A DNA stretch of 64,000 nucleotides from Shewanella sp. ANA-3. GTDB lineage: Bacteria > Pseudomonadota > Gammaproteobacteria > Enterobacterales > Shewanellaceae. The stretch spans positions 806,001-870,000 of the forward strand of contig NC_008577.1 in NCBI RefSeq assembly GCF_000203935.1, given 5' to 3'. The notes under the pieces are model-generated. The model searched no databases. It saw only the letters and a program-made list of their open reading frames with translations, and was not told where the DNA came from. The position numbers were made by a program, and so were the translations under genes. This document shows, piece after piece, positions 9,712 to 19,360 of the stretch (positions within the stretch are counted from its first letter, which is position 1; every line of letters begins with the position of its first letter).

Positions 9712-11136
9712 TTAAGCGGTTTTCACCGTATCGAGATCTGACTCTTCGAGAACGTTCGTTTCTGCCTCAATAAAAGTCGGCTCTGGATTAACGTCAAACT
9801 CGAATGTCAGCTGTTGTTCGCTGTCAGTGTCATTATCCTCGAGGGCATCGGCACCTAAATCTTCTTCATCGTCGCTGGGCGTGGGGGTCATTTGCTCCTG
9901 CACCGATTCGACATCAACCCTTGGGTCGAGCGCGGCCGCCAAGGGGGATGAGACTAAGTCACCGGTTGCCATGATGTAGTCTTGAGTCACATTGGTTTCG
10001 GCCTTTTGTTGTGAGTGAACATAACGCAGGCGTAAAAACAGAATTAAGGTACAGGCCGACATAAAGCCATAGAGCATGCTATTGCCGAGCCATTGCATTA
10101 GGGTTGAGGCGATAAGCGGACCTATACTGGCGCCAAGACCGAAGGTCAGTAATATGGTGGCCGACAGACCGACCCTTTCGCTCTGCTCGACACGGGAGTT
10201 GGCCAGTGCCGTCGCCAAAGGGTAGAAGGTAAAACCAAGAATACCGAACAGAAACGTCATCACCAGTGAGAGTGTGGGGTGGTAAGGCGTGAGGGCGATA
10301 GCTAACGCTAAGATCCCAAGCAATACGCAGTTAATGCGGATAAGCCGGCTGCGGGACATAATGTCGGATAATTTCCCCATCGGCCATTGCGCCAGCAGAC
10401 CCGCAAGAATGGTGGCCGTCATATAGGTGGCGACTTTCTCGGGTGGTAAACCTAAGTTACTCGCATAGGCGGGCGCCAAGCCGTAAAAGGAGCCGACAAT
10501 CATGCTACCTATCGCAATAGTCGTCAGTGCTTGCGGGGCTTTGCGCCAATAATGGGCGATTTTTAAGGGCGCGGGTACCAGTGGCGCAGGGTGAATACGG
10601 CGGGTCAAGGAAATGGGGACAATACACAGGGCAAAACAGATGGCGATCAGTAACAGCGGCTCTAGGCCGAGTTCAGGATAGAGGCTGATGGCACCTTGGC
10701 CCAATATCAAACCGAAATACGAGACTATCATGTAGCTGGCGAACACAATGCCGCGTTGGCTGCTTTCGGCCTGCTCATTGAGCCAGCTTTCAAGCACCAT
10801 GTATTGGCACATCATGCCCATACCGACGATAAGCCTTAAAAGGATCCAAACCGCTAACTCATCCACTAAGGCGTGGCCGAGTGCGGAGGCGGCCACTATT
10901 CCTGCGCTGGCGACAAAGGCGCGAATATGCCCGACTTGGGCAATCAAACGGTGACCTATCTTAGAGCCTGCCACCAGACCGACGTAATAGGCCGACATCA
11001 TGCCGCCTATCCATAACTGTGGAACGTGCATCACCGACAGGCGCAGGCCTAAATAGGTGGTGAGTAAACCGCCTGCCAACACAGTTAATAGAGTCGTGCT
11101 ATATAAAGAGGCGAAAGTGCGTAGCGGATTTGCCAT
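9712..11136 (-). CDS. YcaD-like MFS transporter with acidic C-terminal tail
   Basis: 474 residues. The first about 385 form a 12-helix major facilitator with the inter-helix patterns of the family (GSKIGHRLIAQVG after helix 2, GKLSDIMSRSRLIR after helix 8) and resemble the YcaD branch. The last about 90 residues are predicted cytoplasmic and very acidic (PTPSDDEEDLGADALEDNDT), which is unusual for the family. Substrate is unknown. Start ATG 11136 has AAGGAG upstream on the coding strand. It appears monocistronic. Confidence 0.8.
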   Translation of the reverse strand: MANPLRTFASLYSTTLLTVLAGGLLTTYLGLRLSVMHVPQLWIGGMMSAYYVGLVAGSKIGHRLIAQVGHIRAFVASAGIVAASALGHALVDELAVWILLRLIVGMGMMCQYMVLESWLNEQAESSQRGIVFASYMIVSYFGLILGQGAISLYPELGLEPLLLIAICFALCIVPISLTRRIHPAPLVPAPLKIAHYWRKAPQALTTIAIGSMIVGSFYGLAPAYASNLGLPPEKVATYMTATILAGLLAQWPMGKLSDIMSRSRLIRINCVLLGILALAIALTPYHPTLSLVMTFLFGILGFTFYPLATALANSRVEQSERVGLSATILLTFGLGASIGPLIASTLMQWLGNSMLYGFMSACTLILFLRLRYVHSQQKAETNVTQDYIMATGDLVSSPLAAALDPRVDVESVQEQMTPTPSDDEEDLGADALEDNDTDSEQQLTFEFDVNPEPTFIEAETNVLEESDLDTVKTA

Positions 11137-11317
11137 TAACTACTCCTTGTATGGTTGCAGGGAGAGTATATCAGGAGTTGGTGTTTATTCCGTGTTGCAA
11201 TATGTTGGGATTTAATGACTGAGTTATCATTTTTGTGTGTGGGTCACTCAATTCGACTGAAATGGGATTTGGCTGAGAGGGTGAACCTGGTTTCAGCCAA
11301 ACCACTGAGTACCTCGA

Positions 11318-12073
11318 TTATCTAAAGGTGTAGAGCAGGTTAAAGGTGGTGACTGTGTCAGTCTGCTTACTGCCTTCGGGAACCACTTCGGTGTACTTGA
11401 CGTTCATGCCGATTTTAAATGCCCAATCTTGAAACACTAAGTTCTTGTAGTTCATGTCGAGGGTGAGAGTGTTGTTATTCTCGCCCACCTCGGCGGTGAG
11501 ATCGGCATTGATGCTGGTGTATTCCTGCAATTTTTGCGAAAACTTTGCCGCAGTACGTAAAATCACATCCTTTTCGGCGGCGGGATCGGGCTCAGCTACC
11601 GATTCTGCAGGCAGGTTGTATCGATAACCCGGACCGACTTCGAGGCTGAGTTTGGTCTTATAGGTACTGATGGCATTAAAACCATAACCCGAAGAAAGGG
11701 TTGAGATTTGGGTATAACTACCGAACTGATCCCAAGTAAAGTCACCACGGCCAAAGATATAACCCTTAGTGAGTTTATAGTTGCTCTGCAGCTGGAGTTC
11801 GTACTTCTCTGAGGTGGTTTGGTTTTTCTCTGAAGCAAAATACGCTTTTAGCGTGGCTTCTTGTTTCGTTTGCTTGGCATCGTAAATCAGCTGGGTGCGA
11901 CCATTAAAACTGCTCGACTCGGTATTGCCCGTGTTCAATTGTAAGCCGGCTTCGACTTCTGCAGTAAAATCGCTTGGCGGTTCCTGATAATCGGGAGGTA
12001 CAAGCGCAAGTGCCGGAAAAGATAGGCAAAACAAACTCAAAGGGGCGATAACTTTTAGCATTGCTCGTAACAT
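11318..12073 (-). CDS. DUF481 outer-membrane protein (YdiY-like)
   Basis: 251 residues with a Sec signal peptide ending at FPALA. The mature part shows alternating hydrophobic/polar beta strands and ends in aromatic Phe-Arg, as outer-membrane barrels often do (NLLYTFR). The GLQLNTGNTESSSFNGR opening is typical of DUF481 proteins, a salt-induced outer-membrane family. An ATG four codons later is an alternative start. No strong Shine-Dalgarno sequence is seen for either. Function unknown. Confidence 0.8.
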   Translation of the reverse strand: MLRAMLKVIAPLSLFCLSFPALALVPPDYQEPPSDFTAEVEAGLQLNTGNTESSSFNGRTQLIYDAKQTKQEATLKAYFASEKNQTTSEKYELQLQSNYKLTKGYIFGRGDFTWDQFGSYTQISTLSSGYGFNAISTYKTKLSLEVGPGYRYNLPAESVAEPDPAAEKDVILRTAAKFSQKLQEYTSINADLTAEVGENNNTLTLDMNYKNLVFQDWAFKIGMNVKYTEVVPEGSKQTDTVTTFNLLYTFR

Positions 12074-12164
12074 TAGTCTGGGTTCTTGAGTGGCTGATGT
12101 TTGATATCCGAATAGGGGTGAGGCGTCATCATACCCGTATTGAGGGTTGAGGCAAAGTTATTGC

Positions 12165-12193
12165 TTGAGTTTCGCGTCTGCTTTCTGTACTAT
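12165..12193 (+). promoter_or_regulatory. Sigma-70 promoter of the rpsF operon
   Basis: TTGAGT (12165-12170), a 17-base spacer and TACTAT (12188-12193) lie about 95 bases before rpsF. This is a good sigma-70 match, consistent with a strongly expressed ribosomal-protein operon. Confidence 0.65.
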
Positions 12194-12199
12194 CTCGCG

Positions 12200-12285
12200 C
12201 TCGAATCAGTCACTATTTTCGTTCCTTGCCTCCACTTGGTCTGACTGAGCCAATAACGAGGCTACATAACCGTAAGGAGCAATAA
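12200..12285 (+). promoter_or_regulatory. Candidate S6:S18 autoregulatory leader of rpsF
   Basis: The rpsF leader contains an ACCG element (in CATAACCGTAAGGAGC) immediately before the ribosome-binding site. In other bacteria the S6:S18 complex binds rpsF leaders through an exposed CCG that mimics its 16S rRNA site. The full secondary structure was not computed, so this is inferred from position and the CCG element only. Confidence 0.35.
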
Positions 12286-12681
12286 ATGCGTCATTACGAA
12301 ATCGTATTTATGGTTCACCCAGATCAAAGTGAACAAGTACCAGGTATGATTGAGCGTTACACCGGTGCAATCACCGAAGCTAACGGCAAAATCCACCGTT
12401 TAGAAGATTGGGGCCGTCGTCAACTGGCTTACCCAATCCAAGACCTGCACAAAGCTCACTACGTTCTGATGAACGTTGAAGCACCAGCAGAGACGATTGA
12501 AGAGCTAGAAACTGCTTTCCGTTTCAACGACGCAGTTCTGCGTAACATGGTAATGCGTACTAAAGTTGCCGTTACTGAAGCATCTCCAATGGCGAAAGCT
12601 AAAGATGAGCGCGATTCACGTCGTGGCCCAGCTGGCGACCGCTCATATGATGAAGCTAACGCTGAAGAAATCGCTGAGTAA
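12286..12681 (+). CDS. rpsF: 30S ribosomal protein S6 (bS6)
   Basis: 131 residues, with the family opening [20 protein letters not shown] and the conserved [21 protein letters not shown]. The C-terminal tail is acidic and ends in NAEEIAE; E. coli S6 receives extra glutamates there by RimK. It is the first gene of rpsF-priB-rpsR-rplI, in the same order as E. coli. Its ribosome-binding site is a clear TAAGGAG. Confidence 0.99.
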   Translation: MRHYEIVFMVHPDQSEQVPGMIERYTGAITEANGKIHRLEDWGRRQLAYPIQDLHKAHYVLMNVEAPAETIEELETAFRFNDAVLRNMVMRTKVAVTEASPMAKAKDERDSRRGPAGDRSYDEANAEEIAE

Positions 12682-12689
12682 GTTTATCT

Positions 12690-13234
<545 letters not shown>

Positions 13235-13270
13235 TTGCAGTATTCCTAATCGAATATAGAGGATTTGATA

Positions 13271-13723
13271 ATGAACGTTATTCTGCTTGATAAAATCGCT
13301 AACCTGGGTAACCTGGGTGACCAAGTTGCAGTTAAAGCTGGTTACGCTCGTAACTACCTGCTGCCACAAGGTAAAGCTGTTGTTGCTAACGAAAGCAACG
13401 TTAAAGTATTTGAAGCTCGTCGCGCTGAATTAGAAGCTAAATTAGCTGCTGATCTGGCTGCTGCTAACCAACGCGCTGAAAAAATCGCTGCTCTGGAAGC
13501 TGTTGTTATCGCTTCTAAAGCTGGTGATGAAGGCAAACTGTTTGGTTCAGTTGGCACTCGTGACATCGCTGATGCAGTAACTGCTGCTGGCGTTGAACTG
13601 GCTAAAGCTGAAGTTCGTTTACCATTAGGCGCTCTGCGTACTACTGGCGACTTCGAAGTTGAAGTTCAGTTACACACTGAAGTTAAAGCTGTTGTTAAAG
13701 TATCTGTTGTTGCAGAAGCTTAA
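13271..13723 (+). CDS. rplI: 50S ribosomal protein L9 (bL9)
   Basis: 150 residues from ATG 13271, which has AGAGGA six to eight bases upstream; a TTG two codons earlier is not favoured. The N-terminal domain has the family motif [21 protein letters not shown] long Ala-rich helix (about 40-75) connects to the C-terminal domain, the dumbbell shape known for L9. Last gene of the operon, followed by a terminator. Confidence 0.99.
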
Positions 13724-13742
13724 TTACCAACTGCTTTAAATG

Positions 13743-13770
13743 AAAAACACCGCTTCGGCGGTGTTTTTTT
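13743..13770 (+). terminator. Intrinsic terminator of the rpsF operon
   Basis: AACACCGC, a UUCG tetraloop and GCGGTGTT are followed by a T run. This is a textbook stable terminator hairpin. Confidence 0.93.
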
Positions 13771-13880
13771 ATGGGCGCGATTTAGCTCGTATTGCTGTGT
13801 AAGTGGCTATCTGTTTCATATCAAGGATAAATAGGCTTAGCTAGTTCATCACAACTAAGCCTGAAGCTAAGGCTCAAATA

Positions 13881-15119
13881 TTACTGAGGACTGCTGTTAA
13901 AAGGCGCGAGCACCCGTGGCAGCACGCCCTGTAGCTTTGAAATCGCGACCCCATAGTTAGTGATAGGCACATTGCGACGCTGGCATTCGTGGATGCGACG
14001 GAGCATTTCATTGCGGTTAAACATACAGGCACCGCAGTGGATGACGAGGGCATATTGCTCTAAATCATCGGGAAAGTCGTGGCCGGACGTCACGATAAAT
14101 TCGAGTTGTTTACCCGTATAGCTATGTATCCAGCGGGGGAGTTTGACTCTGCCGATATCATCTTCCTGTACATTGTGGCTGCAGGCTTCGGCGATGAGCA
14201 CTTTATCGCCATCTTGCAATTTATCTAACGCCTCCGCGCCTGCGGCAAGGGTGGCCAAATCCCCTTTAAAACGTGCAAACAGAGTTGAGAAAGTCGTGAG
14301 TGGAATAGATGCTGGTACTAGGGCGGCGACTTGCTTAATCACCTGTGCATCGGAGACAACTAGTTTGGGGGTGACGACGGATAATGCCTTTTCTAGTTCA
14401 GTTTCTTTCACCACCATAGCGATCGCGCTGCGATCCAATGCTTCCCTAAGAATTTGTACCTGCGGCAGGATCAAGCGTCCTTTAGGTGCAGCCATATCGA
14501 TTGGTACGACGCAGAGAATAACGTCCCCCGATTGATAGAGGTCGCCCGCTAGCAGGGGTTCTTGCTTATATTCCGCGGGGGCTAAATCGATAATCTGCTG
14601 CTTAAGCATTTTGGTCGCAAGACCTGTGGTGGCCGAGACCACAATAAAGGGCAAGGATTGCTGTTGGCAGAAGGCGATATTTTCAGCTTTAGGTGTACAG
14701 ATATCGGCCTTGTTGAATACCACCAATATCGGCATTCGCATCTGCTGTATTTCGTTCACTAAGGCAATATCCGATGGATAAAGCCCTTGTTCGTCCACCA
14801 CTAAGAGTGCCATATCGGAGCGGAACAATACTTTGCGAGTCGCCTTCACCCGCATAGCACCTAATTCTCCGTCATCATCGATCCCAGCCGTGTCGTAAAA
14901 GGTCACAGGCCCTAGGGGCTGCAACTCATAGGCCTTTGCTACGGCATCTGTCGTGGTGCCCTTAATATCGGACACTATGGAGATTTGTTGCCCTGCGATC
15001 ATATTGAGCAGGGATGACTTACCCGCATTGCGTCGACCGACTAAGGCGATATGGTAACGCATGCCCCGTGGTGCCGATTGGTTTTGGGAATGCTCTTGTG
15101 GATTAATGCCTTGACACAT
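13881..15119 (-). CDS. hydF: [FeFe]-hydrogenase maturation GTPase HydF
   Basis: Scaffold/carrier that assembles the di-iron subcluster and delivers it to HydA. From ATG 15119 (412 residues) the N-terminal GTPase domain has the P-loop GRRNAGKS (28-35), followed by TTTDAV, DTAG and FNKAD. The C-terminal part has CSHN and HCGAC, the conserved ligands of the HydF Fe-S cluster. The start is set by AAGGA seven bases upstream on the coding strand; it overlaps the hydE stop by 17 bases. An in-frame ATG-like codon at 15143 lies inside hydE and lacks such a site. Last gene of the hydrogenase operon. Confidence 0.95.
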   Translation of the reverse strand: MCQGINPQEHSQNQSAPRGMRYHIALVGRRNAGKSSLLNMIAGQQISIVSDIKGTTTDAVAKAYELQPLGPVTFYDTAGIDDDGELGAMRVKATRKVLFRSDMALLVVDEQGLYPSDIALVNEIQQMRMPILVVFNKADICTPKAENIAFCQQQSLPFIVVSATTGLATKMLKQQIIDLAPAEYKQEPLLAGDLYQSGDVILCVVPIDMAAPKGRLILPQVQILREALDRSAIAMVVKETELEKALSVVTPKLVVSDAQVIKQVAALVPASIPLTTFSTLFARFKGDLATLAAGAEALDKLQDGDKVLIAEACSHNVQEDDIGRVKLPRWIHSYTGKQLEFIVTSGHDFPDDLEQYALVIHCGACMFNRNEMLRRIHECQRRNVPITNYGVAISKLQGVLPRVLAPFNSSPQ

Positions 15120-16182
15120 ATTGAGTCCTTTTCGAATCACCACGGCTAAAGGAGGGGGTTAGCCCATGGCTTTGTATTTGCTGGCAGATATGATTAAGTC
15201 GCTCCGCAGCCGGATGTTGTTGCTGGTTTTTTCCTGGATAGATGCTGTAGTCACCACTCACCTGTGTTGGTGTAAAGGAAGGCATAATCACATTGCAGCC
15301 TCGCTTGAGTGCCAGTTCCCGAGTGCCTTTTTCGAGTGCATCGAGGGAGCTGGTCGCGGGGATATTTGCCCCAGGATTCATCAGTCGCAAAATCGCACTC
15401 ACCCTATGGCTCTTAAGGGCGCTGCCATTGAGCGATGTGGCAAATGGAGTTTGCGCATGGGCGATAAAAGGGCCGCAGGCCAGCATATCGAGCTGCAGCT
15501 CAGTTAAGCATTGAATATCGCGGGCTAAGATCGCATCTGTCATCCCAGGTAAATCGATGATAATGCCGGAACCTGTCTGAAAGCCGAGTGACTTAAGGTG
15601 AGCAAGTCTTGCGATGCGCTCATCGAAATGGGCTTTAGGGCGACAGCGAGCAAAGAGTGCGCGGTCGAAGGTTTCCATCTTGAGTAAATAACGATCGGCA
15701 CCCGCCTCACGCCAGTTTTCCAACTCATGATGTTTGCGATCACCGAGGGAGAGAGTGATTGCTAGGTTATGGCGCTGCTTAATTTCACTAATAAGGGCGC
15801 TGATGCGCTTACAACTGTAGCTAAAATCATCCCCCGATTGCAGCACCACAGTGCCGAGGCCGAGTGCAGCTATGTTATTCACCGCGCTGAGGATTTCTTC
15901 GTTTGATAGCCGATAACGCTTTACCTGCCGATTCTTGCTACGCAGTCCGCAGTAATGGCAGTGGTTACGGCAATGATTCGAGAATTCAACAATGCCCCGT
16001 AAATAGACCTGTTGCTTAAATTCGAGCTCAGTGGCGAGCTGAGCGCGGCTAAACAGCCATTCATCGTCCTGCCCTTGAAGCAGCTCAAGGATTTGCGCAT
16101 AGCTGAGCGCCATAGGTTTGAGCAAACTCGGTTGTAGATTGAACGATGCTTGCTGAATGATTGGGATATGGCTGGTATGCAT
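15103..16182 (-). CDS. hydE: [FeFe]-hydrogenase maturase HydE (radical SAM)
   Basis: Radical-SAM enzyme that acts on the HydG product during synthesis of the H-cluster di-iron site. 359 residues, with the CX3CX2C cluster motif at Cys71, Cys75 and Cys78 (CRNHCHYCGLR), and the following barrel carrying VLQSGDD and MKMETF-like elements typical of BioB-like radical-SAM proteins. Its ATG overlaps the hydX stop by one base, and its 3' end overlaps hydF, so the maturation genes are translationally coupled. Confidence 0.95.
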   Translation of the reverse strand: MHTSHIPIIQQASFNLQPSLLKPMALSYAQILELLQGQDDEWLFSRAQLATELEFKQQVYLRGIVEFSNHCRNHCHYCGLRSKNRQVKRYRLSNEEILSAVNNIAALGLGTVVLQSGDDFSYSCKRISALISEIKQRHNLAITLSLGDRKHHELENWREAGADRYLLKMETFDRALFARCRPKAHFDERIARLAHLKSLGFQTGSGIIIDLPGMTDAILARDIQCLTELQLDMLACGPFIAHAQTPFATSLNGSALKSHRVSAILRLMNPGANIPATSSLDALEKGTRELALKRGCNVIMPSFTPTQVSGDYSIYPGKNQQQHPAAERLNHICQQIQSHGLTPSFSRGDSKRTQYVSRH

Positions 16183-16820
16183 CAGTGACGCTCCTTATCC
16201 AGTGCTATCACACTTTGATACCAGAGATCGCCCACGGCGCGGCGACATTCTTCTACGTAACGGCCAAGGGTTATTGCTACCGGCGAGTCTTCTGTCGTGT
16301 TAACGCCGGAATAAAACCAATCGATTAAGCTGTTTGGCGCAAGGCCTAAAGCAATAGCATCAAACTCTATCCAAAGCCCCTGAGCCGAAGTGGTATGGCT
16401 GTGGGCGTAGTGACCGACAAAGAGTTTATCGCCAATTAGCAATATAGGTTGCAGTGGCAGCGCTTGGGTCGACACTAAATTGACGACCTCAGGAAACTGC
16501 GTTTTAAGCTCGGCGCACCAGTGGCGGGAAATTTCATACAGCTGCTCAATTTCCTGCCGCGGCATCTTGGGCCTTAGGATAGTCGCGAATTCATCCCGCC
16601 AAGGACCAGTGGGTTCAAGCTTTATCAGGGTGAGTTGTTTGAAGCTTTCGCTTTGTAAGCGCTGTAAGAGTAATTGCCCCACAGCATTATTAACAAAGTT
16701 GTTGTAAATCGCCGCGTGTAACACGATTACATTAGCGTGCTCTATCGCATTCAGTAAGGCGCTAGTGTTAAGGCCAAAATGCAACTTCACGCCGGGCTCA
16801 GAAAATAAATAAGATGCCAT
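16182..16820 (-). CDS. hydX: HydX, uncharacterised protein of the hydGXEF cluster
   Basis: 212 residues, soluble, with no signal peptide and no Cys-rich cluster motif. It lies exactly between hydG (stop abuts its start) and hydE (one-base overlap). In Shewanella this position is known as hydX in the hydGXEF set used for heterologous maturation of [FeFe] hydrogenases; its role is not established. A GDKLFVGHYAHSHTTSAQGL segment and a charged tail stand out. The identity rests mainly on position. Confidence 0.8.
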   Translation of the reverse strand: MASYLFSEPGVKLHFGLNTSALLNAIEHANVIVLHAAIYNNFVNNAVGQLLLQRLQSESFKQLTLIKLEPTGPWRDEFATILRPKMPRQEIEQLYEISRHWCAELKTQFPEVVNLVSTQALPLQPILLIGDKLFVGHYAHSHTTSAQGLWIEFDAIALGLAPNSLIDWFYSGVNTTEDSPVAITLGRYVEECRRAVGDLWYQSVIALDKERH

Positions 16821-18260
16821 TTACAAATAGATATCCCGTTCACCCGCATCGGTTTTTTTCAGGCAAACGCGCACATTACGTTCCCGTGATGGACTCATTT
16901 TGGCGAGTTCTCGCTCTATCAGGGCGTTACCTGCTTCACGGGTTTTATCGCTGGCGTAGTCGTTCAGATATTCCCTAAAGGTGATTAAGGCATTGGGCTG
17001 GCAGAACTTGCCAATAAACTGCTGCTTGGCTAATCCCATAAAGTGGTCGCCTGTGCGCCCTTTACGGTAACAGCCCGTACAGAAGGAGGGGATGGCATCC
17101 GAATCTGTGACTAATTCATAGATGATTTCATCCATGGCGCGATGATCGCCAAGGCTAAATTGTTCGGCATCGTGTTGATTTTGTTTGCTGTCTTGATAAC
17201 CACCGGGTGCAGTGCGTGAGCCTGCACTGATCTGTGAAACGCCAAGCTCTAACAATTCTTTGCGCATTGCGGCGCTCTCCCGCGTGCTCATAATCAAGCC
17301 TGTATAAGGTACGGCGAGGCGAGTGATGGCAACGATACGCTTAAAGCACTCATCATCAACCTCATAGGGCGGCTTTTCACTAAGGGCAGAGCCATGGGCG
17401 GGTTCTATCCGCGGAAAGGAGATAGTATGCGGGCCAACGCCACAGTCTTTTTCGAGTTGTTGAACATGAGTGAGCATAGCGAGCAGCTCAAATCTATGGT
17501 CATACAGGCCAAAGAGGGCGCCGATACCGACATCGTCGATTCCCGCTTCCATGGCTCTGTGCATGGCGTAGAGGCGGTATAAAAAGTCAGTTTTTTTACC
17601 TTTTAGGTGCACTTCACTGTAAGTGTCTTGATGATAGGTTTCTTGGAAGCATTGGTAAGTGCCTATCGCCGCCGTTTTGAGCTGTTTAAAGTCCTCCACA
17701 CTCATTGGCGCACAGTTGACGTTGATACGGCGAATTTCGCCGCCCTTGCCCTGCTTCACGCTGTACATGGTTTGAATACTTTCAATAATGGCTTGCACAT
17801 TGTTGCGTGGATGCTCGCCATAAACGGCCAAGATCCGTTTGTGGCCCATTTCTTCGAGGATGGTGACCTCTTGGCGGATCTCATCCTGTTTTAAGGTCTT
17901 GCGTTTCAGCTCATGGTTATCGGCATTAAAGCCGCAGTAACTACAACTGTTGGCACAATGGTTGGAGACATAGAGTGGCGCAAACATCACTATACGATTG
18001 CCGTAGATGGTGTTTTTAATCTCACGGGCGACGGCAAAGAGTGCTTCATCCAGCGCTTTATCTTGATTTTGTAGCAGGAGAGCGGTTTCGCGAATGCTTA
18101 AGCCTTCGCATTGGCGCGCCTTTTCGAGAATGGCTTGGATTTGTTCACGACTCGGATTGCTGGCCTCTTCAATGGCCTGCCAAATCGCCAGATCGTCAAT
18201 AAAGCTGACGTTGGGATTATAGTCAGAGACGGTAATGGAATGATGCTCGTGTGTGCTCAT
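16821..18260 (-). CDS. hydG: [FeFe]-hydrogenase maturase HydG (tyrosine lyase)
   Basis: Radical-SAM enzyme that cleaves tyrosine to give the CO and CN ligands of the H-cluster. 479 residues. The SAM cluster motif is CX3CX2C at Cys102, 106 and 109 (CANSCSYCGF). The C-terminal auxiliary cluster motif CX2CX22C is at Cys394, 397 and 420, which separates HydG from the related ThiH. It lies upstream of hydX in the same operon and after the structural genes. Confidence 0.97.
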   Translation of the reverse strand: MSTHEHHSITVSDYNPNVSFIDDLAIWQAIEEASNPSREQIQAILEKARQCEGLSIRETALLLQNQDKALDEALFAVAREIKNTIYGNRIVMFAPLYVSNHCANSCSYCGFNADNHELKRKTLKQDEIRQEVTILEEMGHKRILAVYGEHPRNNVQAIIESIQTMYSVKQGKGGEIRRINVNCAPMSVEDFKQLKTAAIGTYQCFQETYHQDTYSEVHLKGKKTDFLYRLYAMHRAMEAGIDDVGIGALFGLYDHRFELLAMLTHVQQLEKDCGVGPHTISFPRIEPAHGSALSEKPPYEVDDECFKRIVAITRLAVPYTGLIMSTRESAAMRKELLELGVSQISAGSRTAPGGYQDSKQNQHDAEQFSLGDHRAMDEIIYELVTDSDAIPSFCTGCYRKGRTGDHFMGLAKQQFIGKFCQPNALITFREYLNDYASDKTREAGNALIERELAKMSPSRERNVRVCLKKTDAGERDIYL

Positions 18261-18330
18261 GGTTATCTATGCCCTTGAATATGAATGCAGAAATGCGGCA
18301 GTTGTTGAGCAACTGCCGCAGATGACTTAG

Positions 18331-19014
18331 CTATTTGCTGGTCAGTTGTTCGCCGTTCGTGGCGACGGGGGCTATTTCATTTTTTACCCATAGCGGGGTG
18401 TACTCGGCGGCATCATGGTAGGGCACATTGCCGTGGATCATCATGGCTTTGAAGTCATCGAAGCGGTACACCGCGAGGAATAAATGCACTGGTAAGAAGG
18501 CGGTTAACACTAGGCCAGAGACTAAATGGGCTTGACCTAAAAACCACACTATATCCCGTGGTGCGGCGTGGGGGATAAGCCACAGCACTAAACCTGAGAG
18601 GATAAGCACTGTGCCGCCAATCAGTACGCAGGCACCAAACAGCTTTTGGCCCGAGTTGTACTTGTTCATCGGAGGGATAGGCACTTTTTTACCCAGTAAG
18701 AATTTCTGTGGGTAACCGCCTAACACCATAAACCATTTCACGTCGCGCTCGGAGAAGCTGAACACGCGGGCGATAAATAACACCACTCGGTCGAATGCCA
18801 TGATGGTAAATGCCACGGCATCAAGGGCCATAATAATCCCCGCAATGATGTGCACATCATAGGTTAGCTGCATGCCTTCCTGGGAAAGCGGTTTAAAAAA
18901 CAATAACAAACCTGTAGCGGCTAACGGCAAAAAGCTCAGTAGCAGAATGTAGTGGAAGATCCTGACGTTTAACGGATGTTTTAAAATGGGTCTCATATCA
19001 TGTTCTTGATGCAT
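18331..19014 (-). CDS. Cytochrome b subunit (formate-dehydrogenase gamma/FdnI-like) of the hydrogenase operon
   Basis: 227 residues with four predicted membrane helices (about 18-38, 52-75, 108-130, 142-165). Histidines in or near the helices (FHYILL, DVHIIAG, HLVSG, LPVHLF) could ligate two b hemes, as in FdnI-type cytochromes. Such subunits pass electrons between periplasmic enzymes and the quinone pool. Start ATG 19014 has GGAG eight bases upstream. It follows hydB after 13 bases. By inference it anchors HydAB to the membrane; soluble Desulfovibrio HydAB lacks such a partner. Confidence 0.82.
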   Translation of the reverse strand: MHQEHDMRPILKHPLNVRIFHYILLLSFLPLAATGLLLFFKPLSQEGMQLTYDVHIIAGIIMALDAVAFTIMAFDRVVLFIARVFSFSERDVKWFMVLGGYPQKFLLGKKVPIPPMNKYNSGQKLFGACVLIGGTVLILSGLVLWLIPHAAPRDIVWFLGQAHLVSGLVLTAFLPVHLFLAVYRFDDFKAMMIHGNVPYHDAAEYTPLWVKNEIAPVATNGEQLTSK

Positions 19015-19027
19015 TTTTCATCTCCAA

Positions 19028-19348
19028 TCAAGAGCTTAATTTGGTGCGGTCGACAAAGTGGGTGTGCAGTAGCTCATGGGACATATGTCCTAAAGGCTCG
19101 CCACCGAATTCTTTGTAGTATTTCTCTACCGCGGGGTTGGCGTGGCTAACACGTTTTTTCGCTAGGCTGTCGTCCTTATATAACCCTTGGCTTCTGGCCT
19201 TTATGTACTCATTGCGGCGCTCAAGCTTGCTGCTAAACCAACCAATAGGAATGGCTAAGGCGGCGACAAAGGCAGCGCCTACGGCCATAAACTTACGGCG
19301 TGACAGAAAGAAACTGTCCTCAGCAAATAGGTGTTTTTTCTTGTTCAT
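19028..19348 (-). CDS. hydB: [FeFe]-hydrogenase small subunit with Tat signal
   Basis: 106 residues. A twin-arginine motif SRRKFM (16-21) is followed by a hydrophobic segment, so this subunit should carry the folded hydrogenase through the Tat pathway. The mature part matches the iron-hydrogenase small-subunit family (NPAVEKYYKEFGGEPLGHMS). HydA itself has no signal peptide, so HydAB would be co-exported. The gene starts 12 bases after the hydA stop. Confidence 0.93.
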   Translation of the reverse strand: MNKKKHLFAEDSFFLSRRKFMAVGAAFVAALAIPIGWFSSKLERRNEYIKARSQGLYKDDSLAKKRVSHANPAVEKYYKEFGGEPLGHMSHELLHTHFVDRTKLSS

Positions 19349-19360
19349 ATCTGTTTCCCG

